From: Planctomycetota bacterium
GTDB lineage: Bacteria > Planctomycetota > MHYJ01 > WSZJ01
NCBI GenBank assembly: GCA_021413805.1
Contig: JAIOPR010000042.1
Coordinates: 1 to 32,584 of the forward strand
Length of the DNA stretch: 32,584 nt
Reading direction: 5' to 3'
Shown one piece after another: positions 10,114 to 20,182 of the stretch. The position numbers and the translations under genes are program-made. Within the stretch, counting starts at the first letter, position 1. Every line of letters begins with the position of its first letter. The notes beneath the pieces are model-generated. The model ran no database searches. It was not told the origin of the DNA and saw only the letters and a program-made list of their open reading frames with translations.

Positions 10114-10386
10114 GTGCAGGAGAGTTCCCTTGGCCACTTGGCAGACTCCGACTTCTGGCTGAACTACATTCAGACTCGGGAAGCACGTGATCCGAATGTC
10201 TGGGCCGTCGCCTTGCGTGAGGCGAGGCGGTTTTGGGCTTTGGTGCGGGATCCCGCGGTAACGAGAGACCAGGCGGTCGAGTTGTTAAATTTCATGGAAG
10301 AAAGGAATCGATCACAAGTCACGGCCTACTACGAGATGTTCTTGGCCGTTCAGCGCTGGTTCAACATTCGCTTCCAAGAAGGATGA
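10114..10386 (+). CDS. Small hypothetical protein downstream of UPF0175
   Basis: GTG at 10114 preceded by AGGAGG (10101-10106); the track ORF starts at an upstream in-frame GTG 10096; immediately follows the UPF0175 stop. Confidence 0.6.
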   Translation: MQESSLGHLADSDFWLNYIQTREARDPNVWAVALREARRFWALVRDPAVTRDQAVELLNFMEERNRSQVTAYYEMFLAVQRWFNIRFQEG

Positions 10387-10423
10387 TCCTCGACGGAGGC
10401 CGTCACTCGCCACTCGCCGCTGG

Positions 10424-11317
10424 TCACTCGCACTCAGCCTTTCCAATCTGCATCCACTCCGCGCTCTTCGCCGCACCCAATCTTCCACGCGCATCCACGC
10501 CAATAATCCCGCACTCGACCCCGTGGGACTTCGCATGCTTCGCCGTTTCATCGAGAGCGGCTTGGCAAGGCAGCTTCTTCATAAGGTCCACCGCGTACCT
10601 TCCGAGGCAATACCGCATCACCGCTTCCCCATGCCCGGTCATGGAGATGCCGCCGAAGCGGTTGGCGCAGGTCCCGGCGCCGGGGATCGGGGAGTCGCCG
10701 ACGCGTCCCGGGAGTTTCATCCAGATGCCGCCTGTGGATGTCGCGGCCGCGAAATGGCCCTTCGCATCGATCGCGCAGGCGCCCACCGTGTCGAACAAGC
10801 CGTACGCCTTGCGCCATTTGGCCATGCGTTTCCAGAAGCGAAAATCGGGGCCGGTGCGGCCGCAGCGGAGGTCTTCCTTGAGCTTGTTCCACCAAGCGAT
10901 GCGTTCGGGGGTGCGGGGGTCGTGGTCGGGGTGGCCGGTGAGGCGGGCGAAGCGGGTGGCGCCTTTGCCGACGAGGAGGTGGTGGTCGGTCTGTTCCATG
11001 ACGGCGCGGGCGACGGAGATCGGGTGTTGCGTGCGGCGGAGGCCGGCGACGGCGCCGATCTTGCCGTCGTGGGTCATGAGGCAGGCGTCGAGCTCGCACT
11101 CGCCGTCGAGCGTGAGGACGGCGCCGGTGGCGGCGTCGAAAATCGGGTGGTCCTCGAGGACGTGGATCGCGCGCTCGACCATGTCCACGGCGGAGCGGCC
11201 GCGCATCCCGGCGACCGCGGCGCGGTCGAGGACCTGCTGGCGTTCGCCGGTGGGGCCGTGGGGACCCCGGCCGGCGCCGCCGTGGGCGATGAGGGATTTG
11301 GTGAAGCGCCTGGTCAT
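10424..11317 (-). CDS. Isoaspartyl peptidase/L-asparaginase family (type 2, Ntn hydrolase)
   Basis: MTRRFTKSLIAHGGAG..., YGLFDTVGACAIDAKGHFAAATSTGGIWMKLPGRVGDSPIPGAGTCAN (catalytic Thr in DTVGA); start overlaps stop of upstream copy (ATGA). Confidence 0.85.
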   Translation of the reverse strand: MTRRFTKSLIAHGGAGRGPHGPTGERQQVLDRAAVAGMRGRSAVDMVERAIHVLEDHPIFDAATGAVLTLDGECELDACLMTHDGKIGAVAGLRRTQHPISVARAVMEQTDHHLLVGKGATRFARLTGHPDHDPRTPERIAWWNKLKEDLRCGRTGPDFRFWKRMAKWRKAYGLFDTVGACAIDAKGHFAAATSTGGIWMKLPGRVGDSPIPGAGTCANRFGGISMTGHGEAVMRYCLGRYAVDLMKKLPCQAALDETAKHAKSHGVECGIIGVDARGRLGAAKSAEWMQIGKAECE

Positions 11318-12022
11318 GCGGAGTCCCGCGCGGTGGGCATCCACTCGGCGTTGAACGCCACCGCGACGCGGCCCCGGGCGTCCACGCCGATCAGCCCGGC
11401 TTCGACGCCCTCCCGCCGCGCGAAGGCCACCGCGCGGTTGAGGGCGGCGGGGCAGGGAAGCGTCTTCATGAGGTCGCACGCCACCTTCGCCAGCCCGAGG
11501 CGCAGGATTCCCTCGCCGTGCCCGGTCGCCGAGACCGCGCCGTGTTCGCAGGCGTAGGTCCCGCCGGTCCGCCCGGAGCTCGGCCACCAGCTGTTTCCAG
11601 CGCTTCCGCCTCGCCGGCGTCCGGGGGTCATAGGCGGGGAATTTCGCGAGCCTCGCGAACCGGGTCGCGCCTTCGCCGACGAGGAAATGGTGGTCGGTCT
11701 GCTCCATCACGGCGCGCGCCACCGAAACCGGGTGCTGCACGCCCTCGACGCCGCCGACCGCGCCGGCCTGGAAGTCGCCGGTCATCACCGCCGCGTCCAT
11801 CTCCACCCGCCCGTCGATCGTGAGGACGCTTCCCGTCCCCGCGTTGAAGAAGTGCGAGTCCTCGAGGTATCGCACGGCGCGCTCGACGATGTCGAGGGCG
11901 GAGCGGCCTTTCAGCCCCGCTTCGACCGCCCGCGCCAGCGCCTCGTCTCTCCCCTCGGGGAGGACTTTGGGTTTGCGGCCGCAGCCGCCGTGGACGAGGA
12001 GTGTTTTCCGGGGTGTGGGCAT
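11314..12022 (-). pseudogene. Second isoaspartyl peptidase-like copy with internal deletion and frame change removing the catalytic Thr segment
   Basis: N-terminal half MPTPRKTLLVHGGCG...LVAELRADRR in one frame; C-terminal half GTYACEHGAVSATGHGEGILRLGLAK...IGVDARGRVAVAFNAEW in another; junction near 11559-11570. Confidence 0.75.
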
Positions 12023-12194
12023 GGAGTTTCCCTGCGGGGTCTCTCATCGACCAGAGGGGGGCGCCAGCTTGACCGCGGTGAGGTCGATTTCCGGGCCGGG
12101 ATCGACATAACACTCTTCCACCACGCATCTTGTGTCCGCGACCGACCGGCCGCTTCACCCCAGTTTCTCCTCCACCACTTCCCATGCCCTGTGC

Positions 12195-12200
12195 TACACT
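12195..12200 (+). promoter_or_regulatory. Putative -10 element TACACT upstream of coiled-coil gene
   Basis: gcTACACTcg followed by a leader with GGAGG before ATG 12226. Confidence 0.35.
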
Positions 12201-12225
12201 CGCCCCCTCACCCTACGGAGGCTCC

Positions 12226-13953
12226 ATGGCCGAACCGAACCATCTAGAGAACATTGCGCGGGCCATCGAAAAGGGCACGCGCGTCGCCACGCTGGACGAG
12301 CTCAAGGCCAAGGGCCAGAGTTCGTTCAAGGTCATTAACGCCGCCAAGATCATGGAGTTGATCCGGGACGCGGTGGAAATGGCCGTCACGAGCATGACGG
12401 GGCAGAAGCTGACAGGCGAAAAGGAGAAACTGCAGGCGCTGGCGAAGAAGGAATTCGACGACCTTCTCCGGAAGTACCAGGACACGCAGAAATCGAAGGG
12501 CGACATCGAGGGACAGGCCGCCAAAATGCAGGCGGAAATCGACGCGGTTGCGGCGCTTCTGGCCGGCGGCGGCGGCGGGGACGCGGCGAAGATGGGGCTG
12601 GCGGGCATTTCGGGTCAGATTGCGCAGCTGGTGCAGAAGCTGCAGGCGTCGGAGAAGGCGCGCATTGACGGCGCGATGGCGCAGAAGAAGGCGGAAGAAG
12701 CCGCCGACGAGCTGAGGAAGCAGTACGCGGCGATGGAAGCCGAGAAGTCGGCCGCGATGGAGACCGGGCAGGGCGTGGCGCGTGCGGTGAACGACGCGTA
12801 CTCGAAGATCGACGCCAGCCTGGGTATGAAGGCGCGGGAGATGGGCCTGAACCTGGGCCCTGAGCCGCGGACGCCCGAGGAAAAGATGCAGCGGCTGGCG
12901 CAGATCGCCGAGGCCGCCGTGCAGGGGATCGAGAAGGAAAAGGGCGAAAAGGCCGAGGTCAAGCGGCAACTCGCCGAGACCACCGCAAAGAAGGAAGCCG
13001 TCGATCGCGAACTCGCGATGGCGAAGGACTCGAAGCAGTCGCTTGAAAAACGCCTCGACGAGCAGGGCCAGCAGCTCAACCAGGTCGTCCAGGAGAAGGT
13101 CAAGGGCGCGGCCGAGGCCGAACGCCTCCGCGAGCAGATCGCTTCGCTCGAATCGAAGAAAGCCAGCCTCGAGCGCGAGCAGTCGATGCTTCAGGAGTTC
13201 AAGAAGACGCTCGAAGGAAAGACGGGCGACCAGGCCAGCCAGCTCGCGCAGGTCCAGCAGGAGCTGGCCAAGACGAAGCAGGATCTGGCGCAGACCAAGG
13301 CCGCGCGCGACCAGTTCGAGGAGAAGCTTTCCGAGACGTCGGCGAGGAAGTCGGTCCTCGAGGCCGAGCTGACCGCGACCTCGGGCAACAAGTCGAGCGT
13401 CGAGCGCGAGCTCTCCCAGGCCCGGCAGGACCTGGCACAGACGAAACAGGGCAAGGAACAGGCCGAGCAGAAGCTGGCGCAGACGGAGAGCGCCAAACAG
13501 AAGGTCGAGCAGACGCTGGCCCAGACGCAGGCGAAAAAGTCGGTTGCCGAAAAGGAACTCGGCGAGCTCCAGGACTTCAAGAAGAAGCTCGAGGAAAAGG
13601 TCGACGAGGCGGGCTCGCAGTACGAGGAAGTCCACCAGATGATGGCCCGCATCGGCCAGCGCGCGGACGACCTGATCCGCGAGGTCGAGTCCGGCCGCCT
13701 CAAGCACCTGAAGCCCGAGGAAAAGAAGATCATTATCGACGCGATGACGTCGATCAACGCGGACCTCAAGAAGCTCCAGGACGAGCGCGCCTTCCTCGAG
13801 AAGAAGCTCTTCTACATGTCCATGACGATCGACAGCCTCGAGGCGGAACTCCTGGCGGCCAAGGGCCTGACGCCCTCGGTCGGCGGAAGCGCCCACCTCA
13901 AGGACGACGGGCTTGTCGTGACGTTCGACGAGGCCGGGGTCGCGGCGTTGTAG
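12226..13953 (+). CDS. Long coiled-coil protein
   Basis: MAEPNHLENIARAIEKGTRVATLDELKAKG... followed by extended K/E/Q/A-rich heptads (LAQTKQDLAQTKAARDQFEEKLSETSARKSVLEAEL...); RBS ACGGAGG before ATG 12226. Confidence 0.8.
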   Translation: MAEPNHLENIARAIEKGTRVATLDELKAKGQSSFKVINAAKIMELIRDAVEMAVTSMTGQKLTGEKEKLQALAKKEFDDLLRKYQDTQKSKGDIEGQAAKMQAEIDAVAALLAGGGGGDAAKMGLAGISGQIAQLVQKLQASEKARIDGAMAQKKAEEAADELRKQYAAMEAEKSAAMETGQGVARAVNDAYSKIDASLGMKAREMGLNLGPEPRTPEEKMQRLAQIAEAAVQGIEKEKGEKAEVKRQLAETTAKKEAVDRELAMAKDSKQSLEKRLDEQGQQLNQVVQEKVKGAAEAERLREQIASLESKKASLEREQSMLQEFKKTLEGKTGDQASQLAQVQQELAKTKQDLAQTKAARDQFEEKLSETSARKSVLEAELTATSGNKSSVERELSQARQDLAQTKQGKEQAEQKLAQTESAKQKVEQTLAQTQAKKSVAEKELGELQDFKKKLEEKVDEAGSQYEEVHQMMARIGQRADDLIREVESGRLKHLKPEEKKIIIDAMTSINADLKKLQDERAFLEKKLFYMSMTIDSLEAELLAAKGLTPSVGGSAHLKDDGLVVTFDEAGVAAL

Positions 13954-13977
13954 TTCCGGGCGGGGATCCAGAACAAG

Positions 13978-14011
13978 CCGCCCGGCGCCGCAAGGCCGGG
14001 CGGTTTTTTTT
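13978..14011 (+). terminator. Intrinsic terminator
   Basis: CCGCCCGGC-gccgcaag-GCCGGGCGG followed by TTTTTTTT. Confidence 0.9.
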
Positions 14012-14034
14012 CGCACAGCGCGGGAGAGGGACGC

Positions 14035-14358
14035 ATGCCGGAATTTTCCGTCGTCCTGATGACCGCCCCCGACGCGGCCTGCGCCGACCGCATCGCCCGC
14101 GTCCTCGTGGACGAGCGGCTCGCCGCCTGTGTCAACATCCTCCCGGAGGCCCGCAGCGTCTACCGCTGGGAAGGAAAGGTCGAAGAGGCCCGCGAACTCC
14201 TCCTCGTCGCGAAGACCCGCGCCGGCCTTTTTCCAGCTCTCGAGGCCCGCGTCCGCGCCCTTCATCCCCACAAGGTCCCTGAAATCATCGCGATCCCTCT
14301 CACCGACGGCTCCCGTCCGTATCTCTCGTGGGTGGACGCTTCTGTCCTCCAATCATGA
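14035..14358 (+). CDS. cutA: Divalent-cation tolerance protein CutA
   Basis: VVLMTAPDAACADRIARVLVDERLAACVNILPEARSVYRWEGKVEEARELLLVAKTR...HPHKVPEIIAIPLTDGSRPYLSWV. Confidence 0.93.
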   Translation: MPEFSVVLMTAPDAACADRIARVLVDERLAACVNILPEARSVYRWEGKVEEARELLLVAKTRAGLFPALEARVRALHPHKVPEIIAIPLTDGSRPYLSWVDASVLQS

Positions 14359-16532
14359 AAAACATCGCTGCCCTCCTCTTCTGCCTCCTGCTCCCGGCGT
14401 TCGCCGCGGCGCAGTCCGAGTCGGACTCCGTGTACTTCGACGAAGAAAGCGACGCCACGACGCTGGTGGAGAAAGGCGACGCGGCGCTCAAGAAAGGCGA
14501 CCTGCCGGGCGCGATCGCGGCGTGGCAGAAGGTGCTGGACGACCATCCGCGGGCGGTCATGCCGGCGGGGGACGGGATCTGGCTCTCGGCGTCCGTCGCC
14601 GTGTCGCGCCGCATCGCCGCGCTTCCGCCGGAAGGAATCGACGAGTACGTCTCGCTTTACGAAAGCGTGGCGTCGCAGCGCGCGGCCAAGGGCACGTTTG
14701 AGGACCTGCGGTCGGCCGCGGAGCAGTTCTTCTGCACCCCGTCCGGTGGCGAAGCGATGGAGCGGCTGGGTGCGATGTACGCGGACACCGGGGCGATCGA
14801 GATGGCGATGCGCTGCTGGGAAGAGGTCGCGGAGCGGCACCCGGCGAAGAAAGAACGGCCCGCGATGCTGGCGCGGCTCGGGCTGGCGTACCAGCGCCTC
14901 GGTTTTGAAGAGAAGGCGAAGGCGCTGACCGCCGCGCACGGCGGATTGGCCGTCATGGCCCGCGGTACCCTCACGACGATCGCGGACCTCATGGCGAAGG
15001 CTTCTTCCGCGCCGATTGCCGCCGGGCGCACCGCGGCGATCCTGCCCGACCTGACCTTCGCGCCGATTCCCGACTCGGCCCCCATTCCCCGTTCCGTGAA
15101 ATGGCGTCTCGAACTCGGGCAGAAGAACCAGGTCGAGGCCCGCCGCGGGGTCGTCATCCGCCGCGGCGGCGTCGGCCAGGCCCTCCAGACCTACCCCTCC
15201 GCCGCCGACGGCAAGCTCTTCGTCAACCTCGGCCGCTGCCTCATCGCCCTCGACAGCGCCACCGGCGAATTCCAGTGGCGGATCGGCGAGCCGATCGGGG
15301 AAGTCGCTTCCGGGAAGCCGTTCGTGCTGCCGAGCACGTTCTTCGCCTACCTCGACCAGCGCTTCTGGGGCCACCGGTTCTACGCCGTGATCTCCGAAGG
15401 GATCCTCTACGCGAACCTGACGACCTCGGGGGAGTGGTGCCAGTTGCGGGCGATCCGCGTGAAGGATGCGCGTTCGATCGGGTGGGGGCCGGAAGCGGGG
15501 CTGGCGCCGGGGTACGACCTGACGGGGCCGCCGTTGCCGTGGCGCGACCGGGTGTACGTCGGCGGGGTGGACCGGAACAAGCCTTCGGAAGTCTGGCTGT
15601 TCGCGTTCGACAAGGCGACCGGCGCGCTGGTCTGGAAGACGTTCGTGGCGGCGTACCAGCCGCCGGGTGGCGGGGCCTGGGGCGGGAACGCCGCGATGCC
15701 GGTCTTCGCGCCGGTTGTCGCCGCTTCCGGGAGCTACGTCTACGTCTGCACCAACAACGGCGCGCTGGCCTGCGTCAGCCACACCGGCGAGATCCTGTGG
15801 GCGACGAAGTATCCCAAGCCGAAGAACCAGAACCCGTGGATGTGGATGCAGCAGGCGGCGGAAGACACGTGGGACCTGAGCCCGATCTTCGCGACCGGCC
15901 GCGACATCATTTTTTTCCCGAGCGACGGCACGCACTGCTGCCGGCTGGACGGCATCACGGGGCGCGGGTTTCTCGCGCCTTCGGACCCGTCGAAACCTGT
16001 TGAGAACCCCCTCCGCGCCATGAGCGTCGTCGCCCGCGAGCGCTGCCGGCACCTCATCGCCATCGACGGCGACCTCGCCACCCTCGTCGGCGACGAGTGC
16101 AAACTCTACGACTTGCGGAAGGGCTCGATGGTGTCCGGCGCGTGGGACGAAACGAAGCCGTGGCCCTACTGCGGCCGAGGCCTGGTCACGCGCGATTCGA
16201 TTTTCGTGCCCGTACGTTCCACCAAGCCGCGCATCCTGATTTTTAATCGCAAGATGAAGGAAAAGAAGGACGTCCCCTGGCCCACCGATGGCGCGCCCGG
16301 CACGCTCATGCTCGCCGGCAAGCTCCTCCTCTCGGTTTCGCCGCACGAGATCGTGGCGCTTTCCGACGAAGCGCCGCCCGCGCCGCCGGATGACCCGGAG
16401 GACGGCGAAGTGAAGCCCGGGGACGGGACGAAGACCCCGCCCGACGGCGAGATGCCGAAACCGCCGGGGGGAGACGAGAAGCCCGACCCTGACGGCAGCA
16501 GTACTCCCGAGGAATCCGCCCCGCCGAAATAA
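14355..16532 (+). CDS. Secreted TPR + PQQ-type beta-propeller repeat protein
   Basis: Signal peptide MKNIAALLFCLLLPAFAAAQ; propeller motifs LIALDSATGEFQWRIGEP, LFAFDKATGALVWKTF, VCTNNGALACVSHTGEILWATKY; Pro/Asp-rich tail; ATGA overlap with cutA. Confidence 0.8.
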   Translation: MKNIAALLFCLLLPAFAAAQSESDSVYFDEESDATTLVEKGDAALKKGDLPGAIAAWQKVLDDHPRAVMPAGDGIWLSASVAVSRRIAALPPEGIDEYVSLYESVASQRAAKGTFEDLRSAAEQFFCTPSGGEAMERLGAMYADTGAIEMAMRCWEEVAERHPAKKERPAMLARLGLAYQRLGFEEKAKALTAAHGGLAVMARGTLTTIADLMAKASSAPIAAGRTAAILPDLTFAPIPDSAPIPRSVKWRLELGQKNQVEARRGVVIRRGGVGQALQTYPSAADGKLFVNLGRCLIALDSATGEFQWRIGEPIGEVASGKPFVLPSTFFAYLDQRFWGHRFYAVISEGILYANLTTSGEWCQLRAIRVKDARSIGWGPEAGLAPGYDLTGPPLPWRDRVYVGGVDRNKPSEVWLFAFDKATGALVWKTFVAAYQPPGGGAWGGNAAMPVFAPVVAASGSYVYVCTNNGALACVSHTGEILWATKYPKPKNQNPWMWMQQAAEDTWDLSPIFATGRDIIFFPSDGTHCCRLDGITGRGFLAPSDPSKPVENPLRAMSVVARERCRHLIAIDGDLATLVGDECKLYDLRKGSMVSGAWDETKPWPYCGRGLVTRDSIFVPVRSTKPRILIFNRKMKEKKDVPWPTDGAPGTLMLAGKLLLSVSPHEIVALSDEAPPAPPDDPEDGEVKPGDGTKTPPDGEMPKPPGGDEKPDPDGSSTPEESAPPK

Positions 16533-16590
16533 ACCCACGCCGGGCCCCGCGCCCGGCCGAATCTCGCCCACACTTTCGAGGCTTCACGAC

Positions 16591-17409
16591 ATGCGCCGTT
16601 TCATCGCCATCACCGCCCTCCTGGCCGTCGCCGCCGTTTCGGCCGGCGCTGAGGACCGCAATACGATCACCGTGCGCGGAAAAGGCACCGTCCGCGTCCG
16701 TCCCGACCGCCTGGTCCTCGTCCTCGGCGCCAGCGGCAAGGCCGAGAAGGCCACCGATGCCGTCGAGAAGCTGAACAAGAAGAAGGACGAGATCCGCGAC
16801 GCCGTGGACAAGGTGCTCCAGGGCAAGCAGGGGCTGAACGTGACCGTGAAGGACTCCGGGCTGACGTTCGGCGCGCCCGCCGACGAGATGATGCAGATCC
16901 GGATGATGGGCGGACAGCAGCCCGAAGGCGCGGGCGAGATGGCCGTGACGACCGAAGTCCAGGTCACCGTCGGCGGCATCGACAAGATGCAGGACGCGGA
17001 CCTCGCTTCCCTCATCAGCTCCCTCGTGGACAAGGCCAACGAGGCCGGCGCGGAAATGAAACCCGTCGCGAACCGCTATAACCCCTACCTCCCGTCCGCC
17101 GGTGGCTCCAACGGCGTCTTCTTCGGGTTCTCCGATTACGACAAGCAGGCGGAGAGGGCGTGGGACGAAGCGGCGAAGAAGGCGCGGGAGCGCGCCGAAT
17201 CGATCGCAAACCGGCTGGGGCTGATCGTCGGCGACGCCGTGCGCGTGAAGGACACTTCCAACGAGGGCTCGGCCGTGGCGAAAGCGTCCAACCCTTATGC
17301 CGCGATGCTCGGGATGGCGTCGGACGACGACGGGCCGAAGATCAAGTCGAGCGGCGAGATGGAGCTTTCCGTGGAGATGGAAGTCGAGTTCGAGCTGAAG
17401 AAGAAGTAG
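16591..17409 (+). CDS. SIMPL domain (DUF541) secreted protein
   Basis: Signal peptide MRRFIAITALLAVAAVSAGA; NTITVRGKGTVRVRPDRLVLVLGASGKAEKATDAVEKLNKKKDEIRDAV; AKKARERAESIANRLGLIVGDAVRV. Confidence 0.85.
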   Translation: MRRFIAITALLAVAAVSAGAEDRNTITVRGKGTVRVRPDRLVLVLGASGKAEKATDAVEKLNKKKDEIRDAVDKVLQGKQGLNVTVKDSGLTFGAPADEMMQIRMMGGQQPEGAGEMAVTTEVQVTVGGIDKMQDADLASLISSLVDKANEAGAEMKPVANRYNPYLPSAGGSNGVFFGFSDYDKQAERAWDEAAKKARERAESIANRLGLIVGDAVRVKDTSNEGSAVAKASNPYAAMLGMASDDDGPKIKSSGEMELSVEMEVEFELKKK

Positions 17410-17431
17410 CCGCAGCGAAGAGTCGAAAACG

Positions 17432-17461
17432 GGCCCGGTGCGAAAGCGCCGGGCCTTTTTT
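17432..17461 (+). terminator. Intrinsic terminator, probably bidirectional between convergent genes
   Basis: GGCCCGGTGC-GAAA-GCGCCGGGCC followed by T6 on +; minus strand has GTTTTC after the stem. Confidence 0.88.
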
Positions 17462-17467
17462 GTTGAA

Positions 17468-17890
17468 CTACCGCAGCACAGAAATGCTCCGCACGACCCA
17501 GGTGTCGCCCTTCTTCACGAGCGAAATCGACAGCCTGCCTTTCTGCTTCTTGTCGTTCGCGTCGGTGTACTCGTAGACGTACGTGGCCGAGGGGTTGCTG
17601 CCTCCCTCGTACCCATCTTTTTCGATCTTGAGCGTCACCGTCGTGTTGGATTCGAAGAATTTCTTGAGCCGCGAGATCGCCTGGTCGCGCGAGTACTGGG
17701 CGGAGTCGTCGGGAAGTGACAGCGTGACCTTGGAGTCCTTGTCGAAGCTCGCCCCGACGCCCTTGGCATTCCCGGCGTACCACGATCCCGACACGCTCTC
17801 AAACACGGCCATCGCGGCGTCCTCGGGTTTGTCGTCCGCGAGGGCGGGCAGCGAAAGGACGGCGAGCAGGAAGGTGAAGAGCCTTTTCAT
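17468..17890 (-). CDS. Small secreted NTF2-like protein, DUF4783-like
   Basis: Signal peptide MKRLFTFLLAVLSLPALA; SGSWYAGNAKGVGASFDKDSKVTLSLPDDSAQYSRDQAISRLKKFFESN... Confidence 0.7.
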   Translation of the reverse strand: MKRLFTFLLAVLSLPALADDKPEDAAMAVFESVSGSWYAGNAKGVGASFDKDSKVTLSLPDDSAQYSRDQAISRLKKFFESNTTVTLKIEKDGYEGGSNPSATYVYEYTDANDKKQKGRLSISLVKKGDTWVVRSISVLR

Positions 17891-17949
17891 GGTGGGCCTC
17901 GTCTCGGGCGGCGGTCGCGTGTGGAGCGGCGTCGCAGTGCCTCTCTTGA

Positions 17950-17966
17950 TTGCAAAAGCAGTGCCC
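17950..17966 (-). promoter_or_regulatory. Putative sigma-54 (-24/-12) promoter for the DUF4783-like gene
   Basis: Minus strand GGGCAC-TGCTT-TTGCAA; GG-N10-GC spacing matches consensus TGGCAC-N5-TTGC with one mismatch. Confidence 0.65.
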
Positions 17967-18009
17967 CGGGTCGATTCTATAACACCTTGGCGCCGCGGGA
18001 GTTGCGAAT

Positions 18010-18026
18010 GTGCCTCCGCGGGGCAC
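18010..18026. promoter_or_regulatory. Candidate enhancer-binding-protein site (17-bp inverted repeat)
   Basis: GTGCCTC-CGC-GGGGCAC, 7-bp arms with one mismatch, about 44 bp upstream of the -24 element. Confidence 0.4.
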
Positions 18027-18049
18027 CGTCCCTTTCCGGGGACACCTGG

Positions 18050-19432
<1,383 letters not shown>

Positions 19433-19474
19433 GCGCGCATTGTGCCGCGGGGCGGCCTCCGTGCGAATTCCTTC

Positions 19475-20182
19475 TTACACCCGCGCCGCTTCCACCACCA
19501 TCCCCGGGCCGCGCTCCTGGAAGCGGCTTTCCCGCCAGTCGCCGAAGATCGCGAAAAGCTCAAAGCCCGCGGCGCGCAGTTCCTCCTCGAGGGTCCGACG
19601 GTCGAGGAGCGCGAGGCGGCGCGTCGTTTCGGCGACCGGGCGCCCTTCTTCGAAATACTCCGACCGGATCGCGATCTGGCCGTCCGCGCGCTGCGCCGTC
19701 TCAAACCGCGCGACCCGTTTTCCCTCGCAGGCCATTTCTGCCGCGAGCCGGCGGGGAGAAGTGCCTTTCGCGCGGGGGGAAGCGGCCTGGAGGTCGAGCA
19801 CGAGCTGGCCATCCGGGTTGAGCGCTTCGCGGACACACGCGAGGCAGCGGGCTCGGTCGTCGCGCGTGAGGAGTTCCTGGAATGCGGCGTGAATGGAGAA
19901 GACGCAGCTGATGCGGCGGGCGGCGAACCGGCGCAGGTCTGCGCGGAAGACAGGGACGCCGGGGGCGTTGCGCCGGGCTCGGTCGAGCAGGGATGGCGAC
20001 GGTTCGAGGCCGACGACCTGCACCGCCGCCCTCCGGAGATACGAGAGGAGCCTCCCGGTCGCGCACCCGAGCTCGAGCACCCGGCCGCGCGAGCGCGAGT
20101 CCCAGTAGCGCAGCGTGTCGTCCTGAAGCGCGTGTTCGGCGTCGAGGAACCCGGCGAGGAGCGCTTCACGTTCCCCGCTCAT
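19475..20182 (-). CDS. Class I SAM-dependent methyltransferase
   Basis: GRVLELGCATGRLLSYLRRAAVQVVGLEPSPSLLDRAR; LNPDGQLVLDL; start overlaps previous stop (ATGA). Confidence 0.8.
   Translation of the reverse strand: MSGEREALLAGFLDAEHALQDDTLRYWDSRSRGRVLELGCATGRLLSYLRRAAVQVVGLEPSPSLLDRARRNAPGVPVFRADLRRFAARRISCVFSIHAAFQELLTRDDRARCLACVREALNPDGQLVLDLQAASPRAKGTSPRRLAAEMACEGKRVARFETAQRADGQIAIRSEYFEEGRPVAETTRRLALLDRRTLEEELRAAGFELFAIFGDWRESRFQERGPGMVVEAARV

Noticed and set aside
10401-10438. Repeated CACTCGC units near the converging gene ends
   Set aside because: Few short imperfect copies with no regular spacer; not a CRISPR or defined repeat element.
10424-12022. Single 532-aa isoaspartyl-peptidase-like protein
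   Set aside because: The middle (RRDLRLRTRRGLGDRARRGNPAP...) is an out-of-frame reading of the first copy's C-terminus; better explained as a broken copy followed by an intact gene starting at 11317.
12244-14352. 702-aa minus-strand ORF
   Set aside because: Shadow of the coiled-coil gene and cutA; apparent Leu repeats are the complement of coiled-coil codons, and it crosses a strong terminator.
16539-16557. GCCGGG...CCCGGC hairpin between the PQQ and SIMPL genes
   Set aside because: No U-tract, common in GC-rich DNA; not called.
14262-16571. 769-aa minus-strand ORF
   Set aside because: Antisense to the TPR/PQQ gene, which has a signal peptide, propeller motifs and ATGA coupling.
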